The notes under the pieces were generated by a model. That model was not told the origin of the DNA. It did no database searches and saw nothing but the letters and a program-made list of their open reading frames with translations. The translations under genes were made by a program, and so were the position numbers. Of a DNA stretch of 64,000 nucleotides, positions 46,854-54,847 are shown one piece after another. Every line of letters starts with the position of its first letter. Positions within the stretch are counted from its first letter, which is position 1. This DNA is from Winogradskyella sp. MH6 (lineage in GTDB: Bacteria > Bacteroidota > Bacteroidia > Flavobacteriales > Flavobacteriaceae): contig NZ_CP094494.1 of the NCBI RefSeq assembly GCF_022810765.1, positions 3,162,001-3,226,000 of the forward strand, in the 5' to 3' direction.

Positions 46854-48314
46854 ATGAAGTTCACACAAAGCCAAATGAAGTTTATGAATGATTTCATAAC
46901 TGAAATTAATAGTGGAGATGCAGCAATCTTCGCAGGTGCAGGACTATCTGCCGCTTCGGGTTTTGTTAATTGGAAAGAATTATTAAGGGATTTAGCAGAA
47001 GAACTAGATTTAGATATAGAAAAAGAACACGACTTAATATCGCTTGCTCAATACCATTTTAACAAATTCAAAAGAGGAAAAATAAACAATAAAATTATTA
47101 ACGAATTTACTAGTCTGACAACGGGAAATGAAAATCACAAAATCCTATCTAGACTTGACATTGACACCTATTGGACAACAAACTATGACAAACTTATTGA
47201 ACGAAGTTTAGAAGCGGAAGGCAAAACAGTAGAGACTAAAATTAGAAATCTTGATTTTTCAAGAAACATTAAGAAAAAAGATGCTATTGTTTATAAAATG
47301 CACGGAGATAAAGATTCCCCTGATGACGCAATTCTAACTAAAGACGATTACGAAACATATGGTGATAAAAGAGAATTTTTTTCGACTGCACTTAGAGGAG
47401 ATTTGTTATCTCAAACTTTCTTATTTATTGGCTTCAGTTTTGATGACCCAAATTTAGAATACATTTTAAGTAGAATCAAAGTGCTTTTAAAAGACAATAC
47501 ACCAACACATTATTGTTTTTTTAAGGAGCTAAGTCAAACAGATTTCAATGATTCTGATAAGTCTGACGAGGAGAACAAGGAAGATTTTCTTTACGCCAAA
47601 ATCAAACAAGAGTTAAAAATTGATGATTTAATTAGATACGGTATTCACGCTGTAATGATTAAGGAATATTCGGAAATAACCGAAATTTTATCCGAGATAG
47701 AGAAGAGAATCAAAAGACGAAATATATTTGTTTCAGGTGCTGCACACGACTATTCACCATATACAGAGTCAGATGCAAAAGATTTAATCCATTCTTTAAG
47801 TTATAGGTTGGCTCAAGATGAATATAAAATAGTTTCAGGATATGGATTAGGAATAGGAAGTATAGTTATTAATGGTGCTCTTGATTTTAAGTTAAACTCT
47901 AATTACAGAAATCTAGATGACTTATTAATTCTAAGACCATTTCCTCAAATGCAATCAGGCACAAAAAGCATTCCCGAAATATGGACGGAATATAGAAATG
48001 ATATGATTTCAAAAGCAGGTATTGCAATTTTTGTCTTTGGTAATAAAATGGTTAACGGTGAATTAGTTAGCTCAAATGGTATGGAAGAAGAATTCCAAAT
48101 CTGCCTCAAACATAATGTTATCCCAATCCCAATCGGTGCAACAGGCTCGGTTTCGAAGACATTTTGGGCTGAAGTTACGAGCAAATTACATAATTATTAT
48201 CCGCATAACACAGATTTGTATAATGCCATAAGGGAGCTTGGAAAAGATAATTCCACAAAAAAAGAAATAATAAATAACACAATAAAAGCAATTAACATTT
48301 TACAAAAAATATAA
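46854..48314 (+). CDS. thsA: Thoeris effector ThsA (SIR2-like NADase plus SLOG sensor)
   Basis: A 486-residue cytosolic protein with two parts. Residues 1-285 are a SIR2-like NADase: FAGAGLSAASGF binds NAD, TTNYDKL holds N110 and KMHGDKD holds H150, matching the catalytic Asn and His of Bacillus cereus ThsA (N112, H152). Residues 288-486 are a SLOG domain (RNIFVSGAAHDY, VSGYGLGIGS, ILRPFPQ). In type I Thoeris, TIR proteins make a cyclic ADP-ribose isomer on phage infection; it binds SLOG and triggers NAD destruction and abortive arrest. Length and order match. Two bases separate it from the first thsB gene. An A-rich leader precedes the ATG, as is normal here. Confidence 0.93.
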   Translation: MKFTQSQMKFMNDFITEINSGDAAIFAGAGLSAASGFVNWKELLRDLAEELDLDIEKEHDLISLAQYHFNKFKRGKINNKIINEFTSLTTGNENHKILSRLDIDTYWTTNYDKLIERSLEAEGKTVETKIRNLDFSRNIKKKDAIVYKMHGDKDSPDDAILTKDDYETYGDKREFFSTALRGDLLSQTFLFIGFSFDDPNLEYILSRIKVLLKDNTPTHYCFFKELSQTDFNDSDKSDEENKEDFLYAKIKQELKIDDLIRYGIHAVMIKEYSEITEILSEIEKRIKRRNIFVSGAAHDYSPYTESDAKDLIHSLSYRLAQDEYKIVSGYGLGIGSIVINGALDFKLNSNYRNLDDLLILRPFPQMQSGTKSIPEIWTEYRNDMISKAGIAIFVFGNKMVNGELVSSNGMEEEFQICLKHNVIPIPIGATGSVSKTFWAEVTSKLHNYYPHNTDLYNAIRELGKDNSTKKEIINNTIKAINILQKI

Positions 48315-48316
48315 TT

Positions 48317-48808
48317 ATGGCAAGAAAAGTATTTACAAGTTTTCATTACGTTCCTGATAATTGGAGGGCTAACCAAGTTAGAAATATGGGTAAAATTGAA
48401 GGTAACAGTATAGTAACCTCTAACAAATGGGAAGAAGTCACTAATGGCGGTGATTCTGCTATTGAAAAATGGATTGACAACAATATGTATGGTAAATCTT
48501 GTGTAGTAGTGTTTGTCGGAGAAAAAACTGCAGGTAGAAAATGGATAAAACACGAAATAAAAAAGGCTTGGAAAGATGGTAAGGGTTTAGTTGGGATACA
48601 CGTTCACAATTTGAAAGATAGTGATGGCAACCAAGCTGAAAAGGGCAGAAATCCTTTTGAAGATTTTACCGTAAATGGTAAATCTCTTTCTTCTATTGTC
48701 AAGTGTTATAATCCGCCTTACTCAACCAGTACAAATGTGTATTCACATATTGAAGACAACATAGAAGATTGGATAGAAGAAGCTATAGACATAAGAGCTA
48801 ATAACTAG
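48317..48808 (+). CDS. thsB: Thoeris TIR protein ThsB, copy 1
   Basis: A 163-residue TIR-like (DUF1863 / MTH538) protein. The start ARKVFTSFHY and WRANQVRN are family hallmarks. The probable catalytic glutamate is E80 in GRKWIKHEIKKAW; LVGIHVHNLKD follows. In Thoeris, ThsB senses infection and turns NAD into the signal for ThsA. It is shorter than copy 2 and lacks the C-terminal YNRYSYEW-type extension. It lies 2 bases after thsA and 19 before copy 2, clearly one operon. Confidence 0.9.
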   Translation: MARKVFTSFHYVPDNWRANQVRNMGKIEGNSIVTSNKWEEVTNGGDSAIEKWIDNNMYGKSCVVVFVGEKTAGRKWIKHEIKKAWKDGKGLVGIHVHNLKDSDGNQAEKGRNPFEDFTVNGKSLSSIVKCYNPPYSTSTNVYSHIEDNIEDWIEEAIDIRANN

Positions 48809-48827
48809 TTGGATTAGTTACATTTGA

Positions 48828-49424
48828 ATGGCAAGAAACGTTTATTTTTCATTTCACTATCAAGATGTGGTTGACTTTCGAGCAAATGTTGTTCGCAATA
48901 GTGGAAGGTTTAGAAAAAGCGGTGATGTTTTCCGTGATTCTTCAATTTGGGAAGAAGCAAAAGAAAAACAAGTCCTTAAGATTAAATCTCTTATAGATTC
49001 TGAATTGAAAGGCTCAAGCGTAACCTGCGTTTTAATTGGCTCAGAAACCTATTCTAGACGTTGGGTGAGATATGAAATATTCAAAAGCTTCCAAATGAAA
49101 AAAGGGCAAGTGGGTGTAGGAATAAATTGGATAAAAGATAAGTACGGCAAAACCAAATTTTGGAGAGGAGAAAATCCTTTCAGCTACCTTTCTCTAAGAG
49201 TAACGGCAGACGGAAAATTCATTGATTTGTTTGAATACAAAGAAGACAATTGGATTAAATATAAAGATTTACCTAGAATTAAGAATTCACACTTCAAAGA
49301 GAATGATTTTGGTAAAGAATATACCTTAGATGAAATCTATAATCGTTATAGCTATGAATGGAATAACGGTAAAGAAAATTTTCAAAATTGGATTGAAGAA
49401 GCGGCAATAAATGCAAACAGATAA
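48828..49424 (+). CDS. thsB: Thoeris TIR protein ThsB, copy 2
   Basis: A 198-residue TIR-like protein. It starts ARNVYFSFHY, continues DFRANVVRNSG and SSIWEEAKEK, and has the probable catalytic glutamate E83 in SRRWVRYEIFKSF. It is clearly a distant paralogue of the previous gene, diverged enough that the two were probably acquired or kept for different phage triggers, as reported for other multi-ThsB Thoeris loci. A C-terminal extension of about 55 residues distinguishes it. It is the last gene of the island's defence operon. Confidence 0.9.
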   Translation: MARNVYFSFHYQDVVDFRANVVRNSGRFRKSGDVFRDSSIWEEAKEKQVLKIKSLIDSELKGSSVTCVLIGSETYSRRWVRYEIFKSFQMKKGQVGVGINWIKDKYGKTKFWRGENPFSYLSLRVTADGKFIDLFEYKEDNWIKYKDLPRIKNSHFKENDFGKEYTLDEIYNRYSYEWNNGKENFQNWIEEAAINANR

Positions 49425-49850
49425 TTCAAGAAAGAACAAAAGAAAAAGAAGTACGAAAACACAATAATACATATAAAAAATAGGCGAAACAGTAGTAAAT
49501 TCGAGGGTTGTGGCTCGTATCAAACTTTGTGCATAACCGAAAATTTGGTGCTTCGAAATCGCCTACTTTTCATATACTCAACGATAAGCGTAACTTCCAA
49601 AAACCACCCAAGATGAAACATATTGCATTCAACACTTGGTGCAAGTGTATCTGTTTAAAACAATGTTTTCAAAAAATAAATTCCCTTATCTGTGGATATC
49701 GGAATGTGCTATCTAAACGGTCATTTACTTCAAAATGAACATTCATTAGTATTAAAACAAATACATGCAACTTATTTAAGCCATTGATTATCAAAAAATA
49801 AAACCTTAAATTAGCTTTGCTTTATTTATATTAATCCTAATCAAACTAAT
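49425..49850. other. Gene-free right flank of the Thoeris genes
   Basis: No credible gene; an open frame inside lacks any protein character. It contains an inverted-repeat region (TAGGCG near 49481 to CGCCTA near 49559) enclosing GGGTTGTGGCTCGTAT, which resembles GCGTTGTGTTTCATAC on the left side of the island. AT-rich sequence follows up to the next promoter. Confidence 0.55.
49812..49819 (+). promoter_or_regulatory. Bacteroidetes -7 promoter box for the PH-like membrane protein gene
   Basis: TAGCTTTG matches TAnnTTTG exactly, 31 bases before the ATG at 49851, so the following genes are not dependent on the Thoeris promoter. Confidence 0.45.
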
Positions 49851-50381
49851 ATGCCTTACACCAAAAGAAACATCGATAATGGGTATGAGTTTAATGTACA
49901 ACCCGAAAAAGCACCCTCAATTGCAAAAATACTTCTACCTTTATTGATAATACCCTTGTTATTAATAATGTGCTCAGGACCAATAGTTGTTATAACTTCT
50001 ACTGTAATAATAGGTGCAATTATTTATTTTATGCAAAAAAGCACCAAGTATACTTTACACAGACAGCCAAGCTCATTTACTGTAACCTCGGATAAAATAA
50101 CAAAACAAGGTAATGATTATAACAAAGAGGATATTCATCGTATAATAATACGAAACCATGTAGATGAGGAATATGTATTTATATCTAATTATCAGAGTTA
50201 TCATAATCCTGCTTCTACTGCTGGTGCTTTAAAACTAAGACAGCAGCTAATAAATGTTTCTTACAGAGTAGATATAGAATGTGGAGGATATCCCACTACA
50301 CTAGCTGGTGGAATAAACGAACCAACGGCATATGCTTTGCTGAGTGATATTAGCAAGGTTTTAGATTATAAAATATCCTAA
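49851..50381 (+). CDS. Unrecognised membrane protein with PH-like C-terminal region
   Basis: A 176-residue protein. A hydrophobic hairpin fills about residues 26-62 (two adjacent transmembrane segments), and a C-terminal soluble part (about 70-176) has an alternating strand pattern (SFTVTSDKITKQGNDYNKEDI HRIIIRN, split here) reminiscent of bacterial PH-like membrane proteins. I cannot name the family. Ten bases separate it from the next gene. Its own -7 box is present. Confidence 0.6.
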   Translation: MPYTKRNIDNGYEFNVQPEKAPSIAKILLPLLIIPLLLIMCSGPIVVITSTVIIGAIIYFMQKSTKYTLHRQPSSFTVTSDKITKQGNDYNKEDIHRIIIRNHVDEEYVFISNYQSYHNPASTAGALKLRQQLINVSYRVDIECGGYPTTLAGGINEPTAYALLSDISKVLDYKIS

Positions 50382-50391
50382 AACTAACAAC

Positions 50392-51606
50392 ATGAAAAAT
50401 TTCAAACTGTTTTATTGTTTAGCTTTTATAGTATTTGCATCAATCCTATCTTCAAACAAGCTTTTTTCCCAAGACAATTATTTTCAAGAAAACATAAAAA
50501 ATTGGGATTACTATAAAGACTCTAAATGGGAACTGATTTTTAAAGACACACAAACTGAATATTACCTGCGGTTAAATACTCGGGCTTCAGATTTTGGTCG
50601 TATGGCATACCTAATAGCCATACACACTGTAAAAGACGATGACACACCATTATACCCTTATAAAAAAGTGAAGCATGGTATTGTTATTGAAAAACAGGCC
50701 GTAGATTATATATGTAACTCTCTACTCCCTGAGGTAAAAGAAAGAAAGCCAGATACTTACGGATTGATAATTAGGAATTATGTTAAAGGAGTACATTTAA
50801 CCGGAATCAACCCAATAGACTGGATGAATAAATATGAAGGAGAATTAATTAAGCTAACCATTGCTAGTTATGGAAATGGCCATGAAACTTTAGCACATTA
50901 TCACATGGACACAGAATATGCTATGACCGTAAATGAAGCAAAAGCTTTAAGAGAACGGTTAGAGAAAAATCCAATTTCTGGCGAAGAAAGGATAAAATTA
51001 GAAATGGCCACTGCTGAATTTGTAAAAAATGGTGATGTAGCAGAAGATTTTCAAAAAGAAGGTTTCATTTATCACGACAATACGTTTTGGGAAAAGTCCT
51101 GGCTATGGGATTACCCCAACAAAGGTATTTTAAGTGCTATGGCAAATGAAGCTGCAATAGATTATAGAACAAATATATTAAAACATATATTTCATGGAAA
51201 CTTTGAGAAAATCCAAAAACGACACAATATTAAAGAATACATCATTGCATTTCTTTTTACATATTCAAAAAATTGCGAGGACTATTTAGGGGACTATGAA
51301 CATTTTAAGCTTACCAATACAGTTACTAAAGTTAACAACTATGGTGCTGTTAGAGGTTCGTGGACTGAGGATTTGGGCTCAATTAAAGTACCTATTCGTT
51401 TTAAAGAATATTTTAACAGTAACTACTCTAGCTATTCTTATGTTGATTTATGCCTAAAGGATATGGAAGATATGATTAAAAAATTGGGGTGCGATTGTAA
51501 AGAAATAAACCAAATAGAAGAAAATCTTTATCAGTTATCACAAAACAAAGAATCTATACAAACATTGAACAAACTTCCTAAAGGAGAAGAATGTTATTTC
51601 GATTAA
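50392..51606 (+). CDS. Unrecognised exported protein, 404 residues
   Basis: A signal peptide (hydrophobic core about 5-20, cleavage near LFSQ) is followed by a soluble domain with no motif I recognise. Notable segments are WELIFKDTQTEYYLRL, an early strand-rich part, then HETLAHYHMDTEY and a long helical stretch. It has four Cys, two in CDC. It lies between two other unrecognised genes with short gaps, so the three are probably one operon. Function unknown. Confidence 0.6.
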   Translation: MKNFKLFYCLAFIVFASILSSNKLFSQDNYFQENIKNWDYYKDSKWELIFKDTQTEYYLRLNTRASDFGRMAYLIAIHTVKDDDTPLYPYKKVKHGIVIEKQAVDYICNSLLPEVKERKPDTYGLIIRNYVKGVHLTGINPIDWMNKYEGELIKLTIASYGNGHETLAHYHMDTEYAMTVNEAKALRERLEKNPISGEERIKLEMATAEFVKNGDVAEDFQKEGFIYHDNTFWEKSWLWDYPNKGILSAMANEAAIDYRTNILKHIFHGNFEKIQKRHNIKEYIIAFLFTYSKNCEDYLGDYEHFKLTNTVTKVNNYGAVRGSWTEDLGSIKVPIRFKEYFNSNYSSYSYVDLCLKDMEDMIKKLGCDCKEINQIEENLYQLSQNKESIQTLNKLPKGEECYFD

Positions 51607-51634
51607 GTTCAAAACAAAAATCAATACAATCAAC

Positions 51635-52741
51635 ATGATAAAGCATATAATCATTTTTGCCATTTTGCTAGCATGTAATCTGTCACCTGCACAAAAGTGT
51701 AATAAACTAAAAGAATGGACCAATGTAGTATTAAAGGAATTTCCAGAAAGAAATTTAGATAAACACGATTACGCTTTTGTAAAAAGAGTAGCTTTTAATT
51801 TGTTTTCAGACGAATATTTTGAACCTTACTTCAAAAAACCATTTGATAAACTATATAAAATGCAACAAACAGGTTTTGAAAAAAGATTTGAAAAATGTAA
51901 AAATAAAGACGGATTAACTTGGCAGGCCAACAACTCATTATTAAGTTATTTTAGAGATAATTTTGGAGAGACTACAAAAATGGTCTTAGAAGCACGAAAA
52001 CTAAATAATGAGTATAATGAGTTAAAAAATGAGATATTGCAAAGTGACATAAGCACATTAGACTTAAACAAATTTTTAAATCCTTTAAGGTTTAAGTACA
52101 AATTATTATTTCCCTCAAAAACAGATTCTCTAATAAATTTACTAACTAGAGAACAAGAAAAAAGAAAATCTAATACAGAAGCATCAAGAATAAATTCAAT
52201 AATTCTGAGCATAAACAACGCCTCTACTTTAGATAAAATTTCAACTATAAAGAGCGGCAATGAATGGTTTCTATCCAAGTTAAGTAACGAACAAAAAAAC
52301 ATTGTAAACCAAGCTATTCAAGACCAAACAAATAAAGTTTTAGAAGTAGAACTTACGGCTATATTAAAAACTCAAAAAAGTAAACAGTATTCACTTTATC
52401 AAGATATAAAAGTAATAGATGCAGAGTCTTCTGCTTTTTTTGTCAAATATTTTGATTATCGTCTTGGAGTTGATTTGTTTGAAGAAATTATAACGCTTTA
52501 TAAAAAACAACATCTTGAGGTTTTAATTGCCAATAAAAACGAAATCCTTAAACGCATAAATAAATCTAGAACCAAATACCAACTGAAATATATTGAGACA
52601 GAGTATCTAAATTTTGATGACAAAGCTAAATATATATACTATGATTATTTTGATGACACTGAGGATAAAAAAAGGTTTTTAAATTTTAAAGAAGCTCTTT
52701 TAAACGAAATAAAAAGAAGAAAAGATGAATTAAAAATATAA
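51635..52741 (+). CDS. Unrecognised exported protein, 368 residues
   Basis: A signal peptide (IIIFAILLACNLSPAQ) precedes a lysine-rich, mostly helical protein with many KxxL-type heptads (RFEKCKNKDGLTWQ, then KILKRINK-type segments). It could form coiled coils. The sequence ACNLSP is not a good lipobox, since cleavage at AQ is more likely. It follows the preceding gene by 28 bases. No family is recognised. Confidence 0.55.
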   Translation: MIKHIIIFAILLACNLSPAQKCNKLKEWTNVVLKEFPERNLDKHDYAFVKRVAFNLFSDEYFEPYFKKPFDKLYKMQQTGFEKRFEKCKNKDGLTWQANNSLLSYFRDNFGETTKMVLEARKLNNEYNELKNEILQSDISTLDLNKFLNPLRFKYKLLFPSKTDSLINLLTREQEKRKSNTEASRINSIILSINNASTLDKISTIKSGNEWFLSKLSNEQKNIVNQAIQDQTNKVLEVELTAILKTQKSKQYSLYQDIKVIDAESSAFFVKYFDYRLGVDLFEEIITLYKKQHLEVLIANKNEILKRINKSRTKYQLKYIETEYLNFDDKAKYIYYDYFDDTEDKKRFLNFKEALLNEIKRRKDELKI

Positions 52742-52810
52742 TAGCGGTATTATTAATGACGTTAAAGCGTAGTTCTCAAAATCAATATCTTCATAAAAGC
52801 AAATAAACGA

Positions 52811-53182
52811 ATGAATAAATCTGACACCAGCCACCACGATGAGCGTATTGCTAATATGAGCTTTGCGTCTGTGTATCCGCATTACGTTACCAAAGTTGAA
52901 AAGAAAGGTAGAACCCAAGAAGAACTTCACGAAGTGATAGAATGGTTAACGGGTTATGATGCGCATAAACTTAAAGAAATTATTGAGCAGAAAACTAACT
53001 TTAAAGCCTTTTTTGAAAATGCTAATCTTAACGAGAATGCTCATCTTATAAAAGGCGTTATCTGCGGTTATAGAGTTGAGGAGATAGCTAACAATACAAC
53101 ACGTCAGTGTAGGTATTTAGACAAATTGGTTGACGAGTTGGCTAAGGGTAAGAAAATGGAAAAAATCTTGCGTCAAGCTTAA
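52811..53182 (+). CDS. DUF2200 family protein
   Basis: A 123-residue protein whose [20 protein letters not shown], split here after MSF, and [17 protein letters not shown] match DUF2200. The family is widespread and of unknown function. It is cytosolic and helical. It lies 17 bases before a GIY-YIG-like gene and probably is co-expressed with it. DUF2200 is scattered across bacteria, which fits horizontal spread. Confidence 0.8.
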   Translation: MNKSDTSHHDERIANMSFASVYPHYVTKVEKKGRTQEELHEVIEWLTGYDAHKLKEIIEQKTNFKAFFENANLNENAHLIKGVICGYRVEEIANNTTRQCRYLDKLVDELAKGKKMEKILRQA

Positions 53183-53199
53183 ATTTTCCAATTCAAAAC

Positions 53200-53550
53200 A
53201 TGCCAAAAACCTTATATCGCATTTATGTTGTAGAACTCTCTAAACGTGTCTTTACTGAGAACACAAAATTCAGAACTGCTAACCCACAATACAATGGTGT
53301 GCTGGAGTGCTTGTATGTTGGTATGACAAGCAAAAGTCCTAAAGAACGCTTTGAACAACATAAAACAGGCTACAGAAATAAAAAAGGACATAAACTATCT
53401 TCTAATATTGTAGAAAAATACGGCTTGTATCTTAGGCCAAGTCTTTATAATCACATAGATCCTTTTTTAACCCGAAAAGAGGCCTTAATTGCCGAAAAAG
53501 CAATTGCTCTAGAGTTGCGTAGAGAACGTTATGCTGTTTGGTTTAATTAG
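53200..53550 (+). CDS. GIY-YIG-like small protein
   Basis: A 116-residue protein with CLYVGMTSKSPKERFEQHK, the second half of a GIY-YIG fold (YVG motif and the R of the active site), and an E in the C-terminal half (LIAEKAIALELRR). A first GIY-like strand is RIYVVELS. It could be a small nuclease but the catalytic set is not fully verified by eye. It overlaps the convergent bshA gene by 8 bases. Confidence 0.65.
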   Translation: MPKTLYRIYVVELSKRVFTENTKFRTANPQYNGVLECLYVGMTSKSPKERFEQHKTGYRNKKGHKLSSNIVEKYGLYLRPSLYNHIDPFLTRKEALIAEKAIALELRRERYAVWFN

Positions 53551-54682
53551 ATACTAATAGCTTATCTAAAGTTTCTTCGTAAATAGCTTCGTATTGTGGC
53601 ACAATAGCATGAATATCAAACTTCTTGGATTGGGCTTTCGCATTTGCTTTAAAGGTTTTTAAAGTATCAGCGTCTTTAAGGATTTTAATAGCATTGGCAG
53701 ACATGTCCGCAACAGCGTTGACATCACTTAAATACCCTGAATAGCCATCAATATTCACTTCTGGTAATCCGCCTGTGTTAGTAGATATTACTGGCACTCC
53801 ACTTGCCATAGCTTCTAGTGCAGCTAAACCAAAACTTTCGGTTTGCGATGGTAGCAAAAATAAATCGCTAAAACAAAGGATGCGATCTATTTCATTACTA
53901 TTTCCAAAGAAAATAACCTTATCGCTAATGCCTAATTCTTCAACCAAATTTTCAGCAGTTTCCTTCTCTGGACCTTCACCTACCATCATAAGTTTAGCTG
54001 GTAATTCTTTCTGAACATTATAAAAAACCTTAATCACATCTGGTATTTGCTTTACTTCTCGCATATTACTGATATGTGTAATAATAAACTCATCATCTTT
54101 TGCCATCATAGCACGTTGACAATCGGTAAAATTATTGACATGCTTGTCTAAATCTATAAAATTAGGAACCACATAAATGTCCTTTTTAATATCAAAAAGA
54201 CGCATGGTGTCCTTTTTTAAACTTTCTGAAACTGAAGTCACTGCATCAGATTTATTGATGCTAAAGCTTACAGCTGGTTTATAAAACGGATGACTACCAA
54301 CTAGTGTAATATCTGTACCGTGAAGTGTTGTAACAATTGGTACTAGAATGCCTTTTTCTAAGAGCATTTGTTGCGCCATATAAGCAGCATAAGCATGAGG
54401 AATTGCATAATGAACATGCAACAACTCTATACCATAAAGTTGTACCATATCTACCAACTTACTGGAAAGCGCCAGTTCATAAGGTTGATAATGAAACAAA
54501 GGATATTCTGGCACGTGTACTTCGTGAAAATGTACGTTATTACTCAACAATTCTAAACGTACTGGCTGACTATAGGTTATAAAATGAATTTCGTGCCCTC
54601 GCTTAGAGAGTTCTAAACCTAATTCTGTAGCTACTACACCACTACCGCCAAATGTTGGGTAACAAACAATTCCTATTTTCAT
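53543..54682 (-). CDS. bshA: N-acetyl-alpha-D-glucosaminyl L-malate synthase
   Basis: A 379-residue GT4 glycosyltransferase of bacillithiol synthesis: it joins UDP-GlcNAc to L-malate. The N-terminus CYPTFGGSGVVATELG and HVHYAIPHAYAAYM, THLHGTD-type loop (VTTLHGTDITLVGSHP) and EALASGVPVIS-type donor loop (ALEAMASGVPVISTNTGG) are all characteristic. Bacillithiol is the low-molecular-weight thiol in many Bacteroidetes. BshB/BshC are not in the window. Confidence 0.93.
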   Translation of the reverse strand: MKIGIVCYPTFGGSGVVATELGLELSKRGHEIHFITYSQPVRLELLSNNVHFHEVHVPEYPLFHYQPYELALSSKLVDMVQLYGIELLHVHYAIPHAYAAYMAQQMLLEKGILVPIVTTLHGTDITLVGSHPFYKPAVSFSINKSDAVTSVSESLKKDTMRLFDIKKDIYVVPNFIDLDKHVNNFTDCQRAMMAKDDEFIITHISNMREVKQIPDVIKVFYNVQKELPAKLMMVGEGPEKETAENLVEELGISDKVIFFGNSNEIDRILCFSDLFLLPSQTESFGLAALEAMASGVPVISTNTGGLPEVNIDGYSGYLSDVNAVADMSANAIKILKDADTLKTFKANAKAQSKKFDIHAIVPQYEAIYEETLDKLLVSN

Positions 54683-54702
54683 ATTTTAAAAAGCAATAAT
54701 CC

Positions 54703-54776
54703 ATGTCACCTTGAGCGCAGTCGAAAGGTCAAACTGAGTTTTTAGTAAAAGGTTTCGACTGCGCTCAACCTGACAA
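54703..54776. repeat. REP-like inverted repeat
   Basis: TGTCACCTTGAGCGCAGTCG and its near-complement (CGACTGCGCTCAACCTGACA) form arms of about 25 bp with three mismatches around a 25-base loop. TTGAGCGCAGTCGAAA is a sequence often repeated between genes in Flavobacteriaceae. It may also help end transcription between these co-directional genes. Confidence 0.7.
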
Positions 54777-54847
54777 TAAAATCAAAGGATAAAGTTATCT
54801 TTTTTACAGCCCAAAGGCTAATTTTTAGCACTTTTTAACTTATACGA

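Noticed and set aside
46854..48314. First Thoeris gene as a sirtuin deacetylase
   Set aside because: The SLOG domain, the N110/H150 layout and two following TIR genes fit ThsA; there is no zinc-binding cysteine set of a deacetylase.
48197..48553. An antisense gene across the thsA/thsB junction
   Set aside because: It overlaps two well-supported genes and looks like a shadow frame.
49508..49738. A 76-residue gene in the gap after Thoeris
   Set aside because: Composition is not protein-like, no promoter or A-rich start precedes it, and it lies over the inverted-repeat region.
46419..53550. A prophage or conjugative element around the Thoeris genes
   Set aside because: No integrase, structural phage, relaxase or transfer genes are present in the block.
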